From contig NC_133183.1 in assembly GCF_049306965.1 (NCBI RefSeq), forward strand, positions 18,362,001 through 18,426,000: a DNA stretch of 64,000 bases, written 5' to 3'. Both the position numbers and the translations under genes were made by a program. This document shows positions 12,438 to 23,752 of this stretch, in pieces. Under the pieces are notes generated by a model that made no database searches, was not told the DNA's origin, and saw nothing but the letters and a program-made list of their open reading frames with translations. Numbering within the stretch: position 1 is the stretch's first letter; the number at the start of each line of letters is the position of its first letter. This DNA comes from Danio rerio (Eukaryota > Chordata > Actinopteri > Cypriniformes > Danionidae).

Positions 12438-12440
12438 TAT

Positions 12441-12785
12441 TAGGTGGCATGGTGGCTTAGTGGTTATCACTGTCACCTCACAGAAGGTCGCTGGTTCAAG
12501 TAGTGGCTGGGCCAGATGGCATTTCTGTGTGGAGTTTTCCCATGTTCCTGTGGGTTTCCTCTGGGTGCTTTGGTTTAACCCCAGAGTCCAAACACATGCA
12601 CTATAGGTGAATTGGTTAACCAAAATTGTCCGTAGTGTAAAGGTGTGTGTTAATGAAAGTGTATGGGTGTTTTCCAGTACTGGGTTGCGGCTGGAAGGGC
12701 ACTTGCTGCATAAAACATGCTGGAACAGTTGGCAGTTCATTCTGCTGTGGAGACTCCTGATAAATAAGGGAATAAGCTAAAGGAA
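12441..12785 (+). mobile_element. DANA-type SINE
   Basis: The tRNA-derived head GGTGGCATGGTGGCTTAGTG contains an A-box; a B-box-like GGTTCAAG follows. The body has the typical TTTCCTCTGGGTGCTTTGG, GGGTTGCGGCTGGAAGGGCA and GGAGACTCCTGATAAATAAG segments of zebrafish DANA. It lies within the charged-gene duplicon 3' of the gene and is shared with unit B. Confidence 0.85.
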
Positions 12786-13554
12786 AATTCTATTAAATTC
12801 AATTCATCTTTATTTCCATAGCACTTTTACAATGTAGATTGTGTTACAATTAATGAATGAATAATAAATGAATAAACATAAGAGGAGATTCTACTAATAT
12901 TTAGCGGGGCTCAACCCAAAAAAGGGTAATAATAATAACAATATTAATAATAACAAAAACAACAACAATAATAATAATAATATTAAAATCATCATAGATG
13001 AAATAAAAAATAACTAATAGGTTAGGTTGTAAATAAATTAATTGCATTATGGTAACATTGAGTATAGATTACTGAATAAGCAAATACAAGACCTGTTTAC
13101 TGTGCTATCTACTGTAAATTTGACTATTTGCATTTCTATGCTCAACATTTTTGTTTCCACTTATAAGAAAAAGGAGAAAAAAGTGTCCACTTCTCTAATT
13201 CAAATTAAAATAAATAAAATCTTTTACTTTAAGGCTTTAAAATATTTCACAACTGGGTCATTAAAAACAATATTTAATACAAAGCTTGTGATGTTTCATG
13301 TCTGTTGTCGAATAATTTCTCAACATGACAGAACGCTACTGCCACACTGTAGATTTGAATTCAGAGATATATTATCATTTAAAACATGGTAGTTTCATAA
13401 AGTATGTGTTCATAGTTTAGCAACATGTGTTCATCATGTTTTTAGAAACAGTAAAATCACCAACACAACTCCAGACACAAAACTCAACACTTTTCAACAG
13501 ACAACTGAGCAGACAAACACAACAAACAGAAATAAACAGTTTTTTTCCAACAGT

Positions 13555-13560
13555 TTTATT
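13555..13560 (-). terminator. Poly(A) signal of the charged-protein gene (unit A)
   Basis: AATAAA on the minus strand lies about 15 nt beyond the stop codon of the gene at 13,575. It is conserved in unit B (40,916-40,921) and in copy 3 (about 31,400). Confidence 0.6.
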
Positions 13561-13574
13561 TTTTCTTCAGCAAT

Positions 13575-15974
13575 TCAAATCTGTAAATAATAAAAGAGCA
13601 CCCTTTTTTTCTCATTCACCAAAGGTTCCTCAGCTCTGCTCTGGAGATCGTCTTTTGTGTCAGTTTTCTTTACTCTCCTCCTCCTCCTCCTCTTCTTCTT
13701 CTTCATCTGCTCCTCCATTTTCGTACTCTCCTTTATCTCATCACTGTCACTTTTCTTTTTCCTCCTCCTCCTTCTCTTCTTCTTCTTCACTTCCTCCTCC
13801 TCCTTCTCAGCTTCCTTTGTCACACCAGAGTCCATTTTGTTTTCCCCCTCTGCCTCCTTCATCTCCACCTCCTCCTTTATATCTTGTGTACCAATTTTCC
13901 TTGGCCTTCTTCTCCTCCTCCTCTTCTTCTTCACTTCCTCCTCCTCCTTCTCAGCTTCCTTTCTCACCTCATTGTCCGTTTTCTCTTCCTCCTCTGCCTC
14001 TTTTATCCTCTCCTCCTCCGTCACTTTCATCTCCACCTCCTCCTTTATAGTGTCCTCTTGTGTACAACTTATCCTTGGCCTCCTCCTTCTCCTCCTCTTT
14101 TTCTTCACCTCCTCTTCCTTCTTTTCACCCTCATTTATTTCATCAACGTCCTTTTTGTTTTCCTCCTCCACCTTCACGTTCTCTTCCTCCACCTTTATGT
14201 TCTTGTCCTCCTCCACCTTCAAGTTTTCTTCTTCCTCCACCACCTCCATCTCATTTTCCTCCTCCACCATCACGTTCTCTTCCTCCACCACCTCCATCTC
14301 ATTTTCCTCCTCCACCATCACGTTCTCTTCCTCCACCACCTCCATCTCATTTTCGTCCTCCACCATCAAGTTCTCTTCCTCCACCACCTCCATCTCATTT
14401 TCCTCCTCCACCATCACGTTCTCTTTCTCCACCACCATCATCTCCTTTTCCACCTCCACCTTCATCTTCTCTTTCCTTTTCTCCATAATGTCATTTTTCA
14501 TGGTCACCTCTTCCTCCATCCTCCTCCTCCTCATTAATTCCTCAACAGTGATGTCATTTTCACAATCTGTTAAAGGAGAAACACATTGAACAAAGAGACC
14601 TTAAACTCCAGGTAAAATGAAGCTGAAGTTTATTTATATCATTATATCCACGCAGTAATAATCATTTACCTTCTGAGGATCTCAGACACCACATCTTGCA
14701 CAATGACTGGAAAAAACGTGCAAGTCTGTTCTTTTTGTTCTTTTTGTTTTTCTTCATGTTCACCTCATCTGTTAAAAGAGAAATGATTGCACAGTCATTT
14801 CAGAAGAAATTAAAAATATATATTTGTTATTCATCTCTTCTGTAAAGTTTTGCAATAGACCATTTTGAGAAATGTAAACAATAACAATGGTCCTAATCTA
14901 TTTCCTGATTTATATTTTTAATTTCTCTAACTTCCGGGAATCAAAAATGTCCACATATTAATTAATAATGTTAAAATTAACGTGAAGATATGATTGAATT
15001 GCCTGTTGTTACAGATATGAATTAGTATGATAACAAACAGGAAATGTTCATCGGCCAATGACATGACCACATTGAAATGGCCTACTTTAACCATGTATTT
15101 TTGCATGGCATTGTATGATTATTTCAGGCCCGTAACCAGGAGGGGCCTGAAATAATAAAGCATTTTTATTTTCACTATTCATTTTCACTATTTATGATGT
15201 ATGGTCCAGAATTTACCCTATACATAAGCTCAGTTGTCCTATTTTGACTGCTGTGCCATCATAAATAGTGAATATAAATAGTGAAAATAGAAAGGTTTTA
15301 AGACTGATGTGACTTCAGCTAGCAACTTTCCCCAATGCTAACAAATATTTTTCATGAGTCCAACATACAGTTGTGCAGAAAAAAAAACAATCTGAAGTAA
15401 GTGAAGTCATCTTTTGCTACTGTATTGTTTTTAAGCGAACATTTCACAAATAACTTTGATTTTAAATCTTGGACCTTACTCTTCAAACAAAAAAGGACCA
15501 ACAAAAAGGTTTGAAACATCAAAAGTGGACCATATTATATTTAATTTGAATACAAATTTGGCTATTGTTGTTGTGCATGAATTTTTACATTTATTTTTTA
15601 CAAGAGAGGCTAAAATGTAATTAATTGTTAAGCTTTACATTATTTCATTGTAATAACCAATTAAGGCAACTGAAACCATTTGAGTAAAAAACAAATTTAT
15701 ATGAGTACTGTGAACTTATTCCATTGAAGTTGAAGTGTTGAGGTATTTAATTGACTCATTATCTTCAACACTGAGATCAAAACTCTTCAAATGAGTAGAA
15801 TTAACTTTCAGTAGATTTTGAACATTCGTACCACAATAACTTACCATTGGTGCCACTTGAGGATCTTGATTTGGGGAAAGAGAACTTCTCCATCTTGACC
15901 CTTGCTCCGTCTTCGACGCTCGGTTTGAGCTGGTATTGGTCAACCATTGATACGGGATTTTCGGCTTTCGCCAT
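13575..15974 (-). CDS. Three-exon gene for a 406-residue Glu/Lys/Arg polyampholyte protein (unit A)
   Basis: Exon 1 (15,974-15,845) begins MAKAENPVSMVDQYQ and ends at G|GTAAGT. Exon 2 (14,768-14,670) encodes DEVNMKKNKKNKKNRLARFF and KMWCLRSSE, then GTAAAT. Exon 3 (14,566-13,575) starts DCENDITVEELMRRRR. Lengths 130, 99 and 992 sum to 1,221 nt, an exact reading frame, and both introns are phase 1 with TTTAACAG acceptors. Exon 3 has about four 16-residue units of the MEVVEEENVMVEEENE type, then four Lys/Arg blocks (KKKRRRRRRPRK type) spaced by acidic segments such as KEAEKEEEE. There is no signal peptide or membrane segment. The basic blocks resemble nuclear localisation signals, so a nuclear or nucleic-acid-binding role is possible but inferred. 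I do not recognise the family. The coding strand is almost pure purine in exon 3. Confidence 0.7.
14229..14421 (-). repeat. In-frame 48-bp coding minisatellite
   Basis: The plus-strand motif TTCCTCCACCACCTCCATCT recurs at 48-bp steps (about 14,233, 14,281, 14,329 and 14,377), encoding the 16-residue EVVEEENVMVEEENEM repeat. Because 48 is divisible by three, the unit count can change without breaking the frame. Copy 3 has lost most units. Confidence 0.85.
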
Positions 15975-16253
15975 CAACCACTGAGATCTAATGACAGGGT
16001 ATTTTATCGACAGTATTGTAGTTGAATCAAATCGTCGTTTAGCTGAGAATATTTGCAACAAACTACACCTCCTTAACACCACTTCAACAAACCAACAAAA
16101 AAATGTTCAGTTTGCAAGTCTAATGTTCCATTTGGAACTACGTTTAGAACACATCCTCCGCGTCATCGGTCACCTCACGGCATGTTTACTTTTAAAGACA
16201 AATGTATGAAGATGAATGCTAATGACATAAAGCATATACGTTTCAAATTAATA

Positions 16254-16322
16254 ATCCATTTAAAACAGCTTTTGTCCTTTAGATTATTTATACAGCTAGG
16301 ATATAAGCTGTTTTAAATGGAT
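16254..16322. repeat. Hairpin with perfect 18-bp arms
   Basis: ATCCATTTAAAACAGCTT (16,254-16,271) is exactly inverted at 16,305-16,322, with a 33-nt loop. The same hairpin is at 43,628-43,696 in unit B. It may be a small foldback element. The 16,330-16,840 stretch is AT-rich with no gene. Confidence 0.8.
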
Positions 16323-16841
16323 AATTTATTTAAGATATAATAATTTATTTAAGATATAACTGTAAACAAAGAAGCACAACAAATGAAACAAACGCACCTA
16401 CACGACGGGCATGTATTGACTTAATTAACATAATATATTCATTTGAGGTATTATGCTTATTTAATATGATCCATCCAGCAAGACATATGCCATTACCACA
16501 ATAAAAAAATAAGTGTCATAATAGTAAATACTTCAAACCATTATAGTAAGTGTATTACACTTTATTTACAACAGGTTGTTGATAAATGCTACTGCATGTT
16601 AACAAGCCTATAAAATACTTAAAGTACTATAAATTACTAAATTATTTTTATATGGGTTTGTAAAATCATATTGTTTACATGATTTATTTGAAATACTGCA
16701 ATATGGAATGTTGATGGAACTTTTCATTTAAAATATTGCAATTATTTGTCACCTGACATCATCATGATTTAGCGATTATGCACTTTAATCTAGTTTTGAA
16801 CACACAATTACTTTTCTAATCGTCTCAACTTACATCAATCT

Positions 16842-16978
16842 TCATTCATTCATTTTCCTTTGGATTAGTTCTTTTATTCATCAGGGGTTGCCACAGCGGA
16901 ATAAACCGCCAACTATTCCAGTATATTTTACGCAGCAAATGCTCTTTTTATTGGGGGTTAAGCAGGCCCAACAGTCCT
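16842..16978 (-). mobile_element. DANA-type SINE, 3' fragment in inverse orientation
   Basis: CATTCATTTTCCTTTGGATT, GGGGTTGCCACAGCGGAATA and ACGCAGCAAATGC match the inverted tail of DANA. The tRNA-derived head is missing. The unit B counterpart is 44,216-44,352. Confidence 0.75.
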
Positions 16979-17109
16979 AAAATGCACCATTTCTACTTTT
17001 AATTTTTTATTTAATTAGGTGTGTTTTAATATCACTCGAATGTCTTATCTATGTTCTATCTTAATGCAATCTCTACATTTTAAATTAGCTTTCTTAAAAT
17101 AAATTTACA

Positions 17110-17384
17110 ACCAAGAATAATTACCCTAATTTGCCCAGTTAACCTAAGGAACCTTTTTAAGCCTTTAAATGTCACTTTAAACTGCATAGAAGTGTCTTGA
17201 AAAATATCTAGTAAACTATCATGTACTGTCATCATGGCAAAGATCAAATAAATCAGTCATTAAGAGATGAGTTATTAAAACTATCATGTTTAGAAATGTG
17301 TTGAAAAAATCTCTCCGTTTAACAGAAATTGGGGGGGGGAAAGTATTGGGTGGGGGGTTGGGCTAAAGATTCTGACTTGAACTG
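17110..17384. mobile_element. CAGTTGAAGTC-family MITE, 3' part
   Basis: Shares AAATGTCACTTTAAACTGCA and CTGTCATCATGGCAAAGATC with the element at 6010 and ends GATTCTGACTTGAACTG followed by TA. The left end is missing. A poly-G tract lies at about 17,458. The unit B counterpart is 44,484-44,757. The 17,400-18,506 stretch is 3' flank of the calreticulin-like gene with nothing else recognised. Confidence 0.8.
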
Positions 17385-19249
17385 TATTTATTTATTTGGA
17401 TTAGATTGAATTCAACTGGATTGTCATTTAACATGGACATGGCAACAAAACAAAAAAGGGGGGGGGGGGTCAAAAACCCCTCATGAATAAAGGGACTAAA
17501 AGAAAATGAATGAATGAATGAATAAATGTTTAGTTTGGCCATAGCTTAACTGGTTAATAATTTTTTTACAAATAAATATGTATTCAGGACACTTAAGTTG
17601 GGTATCTTACTCTTTTTGTAGTTTTATTATCGGGACAACAACTGTCATACCATAGCTTTTCTTTCTGTGTCAAGGAACATCCTTCAGAAGACAAAAAGTA
17701 CAAAATATATCTTTAAACTCATTAAAGGACAAACAAATGAGATTTGAAGAGACTCAGAGAAAAACTGTTGATGTTGATTGACTTTAACCAAACATTCAGA
17801 TCAGTAGGATGAGGAAATTCTTCAGTTTAATGCTTACAGCAAAGCAAGTAGGTGAACTTTTAGATTTTTGTTGACCAGAGCTGTTTTCAGGAAACCATGA
17901 CAAAGATTTGTTTAAACCTGATTACAAATAGACTGACAGTGAGTAAGAGGTTATGAATGAATGAAAACTCTCTCTCTCTCGATTTCTCTAAGACAAACAC
18001 ACACAAACACAACTGCGTCAAGCCAAAATGCTGCAGAGGAGATCTAAACCGCTTTCCTATATTCTGTAACAGCTGGGAAATGGAGACAAAATAGTGGCAA
18101 AATTACCTCAACACTGCTCAACAATATTAACAAAAAGTAAATGTAGTGTCTGAGGTAATCTGAGAATTGTAGCTACCAGCTGATGATGGTTATGCTTCAA
18201 GTTTTGTGTCACACAGAATTGCTTAGCAAGCAGGATATCTGAAATCATTTGTAAACAAGAGCGCTGAATTCCTACAATATTACGTACAGGCGTGGGTCTG
18301 ATGGGTCACATTAGCTCCCTTTTACTTTCCCTGACTGAAATTCTTGGAGACCTGACAAAATAGGAATGAAAATTATGACAAAGTCAATCTATAAATAGGT
18401 TTGTAGTAGTGAGAAAGGACAAAAAACAGCAGAAGAATCCATCACACAACCAAAAAGTAAAGGAATGTCCAGCATAAGTCCAGTTCTCTTTCCTGTACCC
18501 CATCAGTCATGAGGCGTTCTTCATTAGTTCCTGTTGAAATCTACAACTCGTCTTTGAGTCAGTTTCCTCTTCCTCGTCCTCGTCTTGTTCTTCCTCTTCT
18601 TCTTCCTTCTCCTCTTCTTTCTCTTCCTCCTTTGCCTCCTCCTTTCTTGACTTTTCCTCTTCATCATGTTTCTTTCTGTCTTCCTCTTCTTGGCTTTCCT
18701 TCATTTTCTTTTCAGCATCCTTAAACAACAATAGATGAATTACATCAATTAAACGGACAAATATTTATTGGGGCTAATAATAATAATAATATTAATAATA
18801 ATAATAATAATAATAACAATAATAATAATAACTATAATAGGAAAAATGTGTACTTTTGTGGCTCCCCAAGTCTCAGTGCCGACCTCTTCTGCCAACTTGG
18901 GGTCGTTGGTAATTTGTCAAAAATTGTGCCAGACTTCACCTAATGACATTAAAACAAAAGAGTCGATAATGAGTTATTAAATATCAGAAAAACGTAGTAA
19001 TGTTTGGGATGTAAAGGAAGAAAACTGCTAATTTACCTGCCACAAGTCCAGTCCGATCACTCCGATGCTGTCGTATTTATAGATCTCGCTGTCAGCAGTG
19101 TATTCTGGGTTATCAATCTCAGGGTGCACCCATTTCCCCTTGTAAGCAGGATTGTCGATCTGGCGGGGTTTCCACTCACCCTTCAAGAGATTCACAATTC
19201 AATTTAGGAAATCAAACAGCAAACAACCCAGTATTCACACAGACAAAAA

Positions 19250-19782
19250 TAGGGCTGCATGATATTGGAAAAAAATAGACATATCGATATTTTATTTTTC
19301 TGCGATACACATTGCAATATTGAGCATAATTTCAATGGCTCTATGAATGACTTGAATGGCTCTATTTAGAAAGAATAGAATAGAAATAGAAAAGAGAAGA
19401 AGGCCAGTACATCTGCGTAAAATATAATAAACCAATCATAAGCATTGCTAAATACAGTAGTAAAAAATAAAAGTAAACAGTCTAGGAGGTGTTCAGGCAC
19501 ATGAATTGAATGATCAAATGTAAAATAAACCTCTATACAGCTCATTAATCTTTCTACAAGTTACAAACATTATGAATTGTTATACTTGAATGCTTACACA
19601 CTCACAGACCTTAAAAATATATGCAAATGTAAATTTGTAGAGTTACAATAAATCACGTTTATTTCCAACTGTGGCTCCTGGTCAGGTATAAACTGGACTC
19701 CACATTTCAGATCATGCGATGTGTCTATTGCAAATGCTCACATTTCGATATTGATGCTGAAATGATATATTGTGCAGCCCTA
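19250..19782. mobile_element. Non-autonomous hAT element in a calreticulin intron (unit A)
   Basis: Ends TAGGGCTGCATGATAT and (reversed) TAGGGCTGCACAATAT are flanked by an exact 8-bp duplication GACAAAAA (19,242-19,249; 19,783-19,790). The same element is at 46,590-47,122 in unit B, so it predates the duplication. A relative is at 25,193. Confidence 0.9.
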
Positions 19783-20283
19783 GACAAAAACAAATTGTAC
19801 AATATATTGAATTTGATGTGGAATGATGATTAACTGGATTGATTTTCTAAATGCATAATATTGATTTCATTGAGAATGAAGTTTCATTGAGAATGAGTTT
19901 TTTCAAACTCTTTTCTCCAATCAAGACTTCTCCTATCATTTGATTTACACAAACCCCCCCCTCTTTTTACCAAAATCAAACTGAAGCTCACATTCACATG
20001 TGCCTCCGATAAAACAATCAACAATGGATAAACAGAATCAAGATGCCACCTTATATTTTACTTCAATGCATTTACTCCAACAGTAAACTAAAGATCTGTC
20101 GCTACTTTTGTTATATCAAACTGAAACTGTAGAAAAAAAAGGCATGGCTCTATGAAGTTTGTTCTACTTTTCTTTACAATTACTTTTTAAAATCGTTTTG
20201 AAATTAAAATTCAGTTTATTTTGCTAACGCACATTGTTAATCTTTAGGAGAACAATTAATCTGTGCAGGTTAATTCACTGTTT

Positions 20284-20580
20284 CGCCTGATTCACACGAG
20301 ACTTTAGCATCAATGCTTGACAGAGGGCGTGTCTGAAGTTGGGGCTGACACGATCATCATAGCAGCGTCAGCCAATAAAACTAGCCGTCAATCAACTGTC
20401 TGAGCTGGGGAAATTGTATGAAGCTATTTGATTGGCAGACGCTTTTATTGGTGCTTAAAAAGTTTAGAAAGTCTCAACTTCAGCAGCAAACAACACGGAT
20501 CCACAATTCAGTTCAGCAACATTTGACGATACCCGTTTGAAGTGAATGTGGAGCGTTGATGCCCCGTGTGAATTGGGCGT
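20284..20580. mobile_element. MITE-like element with imperfect long terminal inverted repeats
   Basis: CGCCTGATTCACACGAG...ATCAATGCT at the left is matched in inverse by AGCGTTGATGCCCCGTGTGA...GGGCG at the right, over about 30 bp with a small gap. No clear TSD was found. The unit B copy is 47,599-47,893. The stretches 19,800-20,280 and 20,590-21,240 are intronic and show nothing else. Confidence 0.5.
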
Positions 20581-21242
20581 TTTGGTAATCTTCAATGCAA
20601 GTCAGAGCATTTGCTTCTGCACTTGTATGTTGATTTCAGTTTCACAACCACAATATTCCTAACCACACCCCTATGATGATAAACGAGCAAGCCCCGCCTC
20701 CAACTCAATATTCTGTTTCAATTGAAAGTACTTTAACACACTGAAATAAAAGCCTCAGCTTAAGACTGGAATTTGTTTTGTAGTTTCCATCCCTTAATTT
20801 TTTCTAGACACAATTTTAACAATATCATATGACCTCAAATGTTGTCAGATTGACCACACCACGAGCATCATGCACACACTTTAGAGTCAGTGTAATAAAC
20901 CAAAACGTGCCATTCATTTGCACAGACAAGCAGAAAATGTAGATCTCAAACTTAAATAGTATCTAGTGGTTTGATACTATTTATAATATTGATATACTGT
21001 GATTTGATTACGTGTACAGAATTACTTTTGACTTATTCATTCAAACAATTACCAAATTCCGCGACAATTATACAGTAAATTCAGATTTTAGATGTAGATT
21101 CTGCAGTTTCCGCATCACGGAAATCATAGGGCTGTATATAGGGAGGTCGGGGTTGTCAAAAGTATCCACTTCAGCACCAATCAATACTGAAATTTTAAAA
21201 ATGTCCATTTCCAGATAACATTTGAACACTGTTGTGCTTGTT

Positions 21243-21447
21243 TTAAAGGGACAAATTTTAATTCTGTGATCATTTACTACCTTACCTACTCAAACACAAA
21301 AGAAGATATTTTGAAGTAAGCTAGAAACCTGTACCCATTGACTTGAATATTTTTTCCTACAGAAGGAAGAACCTCAAAGCCATTGAACCAATTGAGGGTG
21401 AGTAAATAGTGAGTATATTTTCATTTTTGGGCAAACTACCTCTTTAA
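21243..21447. mobile_element. MITE with TTTAAAGGGACA / CTCTTTAAA ends
   Basis: Short inverted ends, plus the ACACAAAAGAAGATATTTTG and GAGGGTGAGTAAATAG segments typical of a very common zebrafish palindromic MITE. The unit B copy is 48,559-48,765; another member is at 27,761. Confidence 0.75.
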
Positions 21448-21862
21448 ACATTGCTTATAGGCCAGATTCATTTGTATAGGCTGTCATATGTGTATAGTTA
21501 AGTATCTTATAGTACATGTTAGTTATGCATAGTTTTTGTGTTTGCATTTATGATTCATTTATGAGGACCGTTGTCCTGCAAAACACAACATTTCGTTTCT
21601 CTGTATGTCCCCACATGTATAGGAATGACAATAAAGACTTTAAACTTGACTTAAAGAGCAAACACAGATACACAGACACTAGAGCATTTGAAATCAGATC
21701 AGCTGATAGACGTAGCTTTCAAACATTCAAGTGTGTCTTAAGTATCTGTGTTTGCGCTTTGAGCAATGAACACAATGGCCACTCAGATGCATTTAAGATT
21801 GAACTCAACAGTGCTAAAATGAAAAAAAGCTTACCAACCGGTATTGAAAGAGCCATAATTAA

Positions 21863-23752
21863 CCACTTAAACTCTGCTGCTATTTGGGGATTTCTGCCTG
21901 GATTTTGCCTACCCAAATTTAAAAGCTTCCCAAATCCATATAAAGAGGTGTAAATGCAAAAATTTGGTCTCATTTTAAAGAAAACCCTTTGAATTTTCAT
22001 AAAACACTATTGAAAGTGTTTAAAATATCTATATATGTCGTCTGTGTTACAATAAACACCTAAAAAAAAAGAGGCGCTTTTTGTATTTTTTTTTATAAAC
22101 TCAAATTTGAAAGTGTACCGTTTAGGTTCTGTATGGTCTAGCGTGCTGTTATTAATTTTGGTGGTTCCTGCACATGTCTGTAATCATAGGAAAAAAGAAA
22201 AAGGTCTCTACCAAATTCTATGCAGAAGTTATTGCATTCCAACTGATGAAAGGTGCTGTACAAGCCACAGAGACCGATCCTTGTTTACATATTTCACTAT
22301 TCATTCACTGTGTTTGGACCACATCAGCAGTGGCGTAGCGGACGGGCCCGCAGGGCACGCACCGCGGGGGGGCCCCGCGTGATTAGGGGGCCCCGCGTCG
22401 TCGCGATTTTCAATAAACTGTTGGGAACAACTGTGGTCGGAACCAAAGTTCACACGTCTGTGTTCTCTGAACACCTCTCAAGCGGTGGACTACTTCATTC
22501 TGATTGCTTGCCGCCAATGTTGCCAACTTAGCGACTTTGTCACTAGATTTAGCGACTTTTCAGACCCCCCTAGCGACAAATCTAGCGACTTTTTTGTGTG
22601 TTATTGGAGATTTTTTTAGACTGTCATTTTTCCATACCGTACCGTCCCTACTCTTCTCAACGAGCTGCGTGTGATGCCGCCAGTCCCTCCCCCGCCTCAC
22701 AGCACTGACAGGCGGCTCAGTCAGTCCTCATACAGCAGCCTCTCCCACCTGCAGCCCGAATGCAGATCACCCCTCTGCGTACCGACGACAAATGATTTAG
22801 CAAAGGCAGTGTGAAGGTATTTCCCTTATACAGTCAAACCGATCTACTTCTACTTTATTTCAACAATTTATTTGGACCGTTTATTCTTTTCTTGTTCACA
22901 ATCACAGATATTTTAGTGACAGTTTCTGAACTTGTCTGAGTTTATTTCATATGAGAGATTACTGCACATTCACTATCGTTACACATCTATAATGACATAC
23001 TGTATTCAAACAGCAATAAATGTAGTTAAATAAACATGCTTATATAAAGTGTAGTGCAATTATAAATACCCTTTTATTAACCATAGGCTGTTAAACAGAA
23101 ACGGTAGAACGTGATGACGTCAGTGATATGCAAGTTGACGTATGACGTAACCCCCCCCCCCCCCCCCCCCGCCATCACGGGGCCCCGTCAGCGATCCCTG
23201 CAGGGGGGCCTCCGCATTTTGCGCTACGCCACTGCACATCAGACATATAAAAGGATTACTTATGCACATCACCTCAAAAACAGAGGAGAATGGCCCTGAG
23301 GTGCACAGCATAAGGTAAGAGATGACAGCTGTCTGTGCTATCTGGGGCTGCTTATTGATCATGAAGGTATTGTTTACATTTCTGCGCCATGGAAACACCG
23401 TGATTCATTCAACAACTGTTTGGCATAGGAATATAATTCAGTAAAAAGAATGCTAGAACTGTATGAGCACCGGCAAGAGCTTTCATTTGAGCTATAACTT
23501 GTACATGTGTCATATAAAAAAATATGAAAATAAACCGATGTAAAATACCCAGCTCGAGTATCCAAAATACTGTGTATTTGAGGGTAAATAACTTTTATAC
23601 AGAATAATAAAAACCAAAGTGATACATATGTGCATAAAATATAGATTCTACACTTTTAAAATGGTGCTTTTCAAACGGGGGTCTGGTGCAACGATAGCCC
23701 TTTAAATCTGAAAGCGAAAGTCGATGACGTCAGGGACCCGGAGTTTAAGTGG
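21863..23752. mobile_element. TTAA-flanked piggyBac-like non-autonomous element, unit A only
   Basis: CCACTTAAACTC at the left and GAGTTTAAGTGG at the right are perfect 12-bp inverted ends bounded by TTAA on both sides (21,859-21,862; 23,753-23,756). Unit B at about 49,180 reads ATAATAAAAGAAATAAGAG, an empty site in which TTAA has become TAAA by one substitution. A TTAA TSD is the piggyBac hallmark, though Kolobok elements also use it. No transposase is seen. A hAT is nested inside. It lies in the intron between calreticulin exons 7 and 6. Confidence 0.75.
22328..23234. mobile_element. Non-autonomous hAT element nested in the TTAA element
   Basis: Ends CAGTGGCGTAGC and GCTACGCCACTG are flanked by an exact 8-bp duplication CACATCAG (22,320-22,327; 23,235-23,242). 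The ends are GC-rich (GGGGGGCCCCGCG), and a 20-base poly-C lies near the right end (about 23,150). No transposase is visible. Confidence 0.9.

Larger units (their letters stand above)
12250..15845. repeat. Charged-protein-gene duplicon, copy 1 of 4
   Basis: This block recurs nearly intact at 39,612-43,219, more diverged and truncated at 30,185-32,780, and split and further diverged at 55,220-55,830 plus 61,094-63,300. All copies are in the same orientation. Shared landmarks are the ATA/TAA triplet tract, GGAGATTCTACTAATATTTA, the CTCCTCC-rich exon, and GGGCCTGAAATAATAAAGC in the intron. Confidence 0.9.

Noticed and set aside
13427-14589. Long plus-strand open frames of Ser/Phe/Leu/Pro across the CTC-rich tract (also 31,298-32,122; 40,788-41,950; 61,151-62,584)
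   Set aside because: They are shadows of the minus-strand purine-rich coding exon, with all frames open because of composition. Splice structure and start context support only the minus strand.
15991-16209. Plus-strand open frame of 72 codons, conserved in both units
   Set aside because: It overlaps the promoter side of the minus-strand gene; conservation is only that of the whole duplicated unit, and it has no codon or motif support.
18507-18731. Stand-alone Glu-rich small protein
   Set aside because: It is calreticulin-like exon 9 (acidic tail) read through from the intron.
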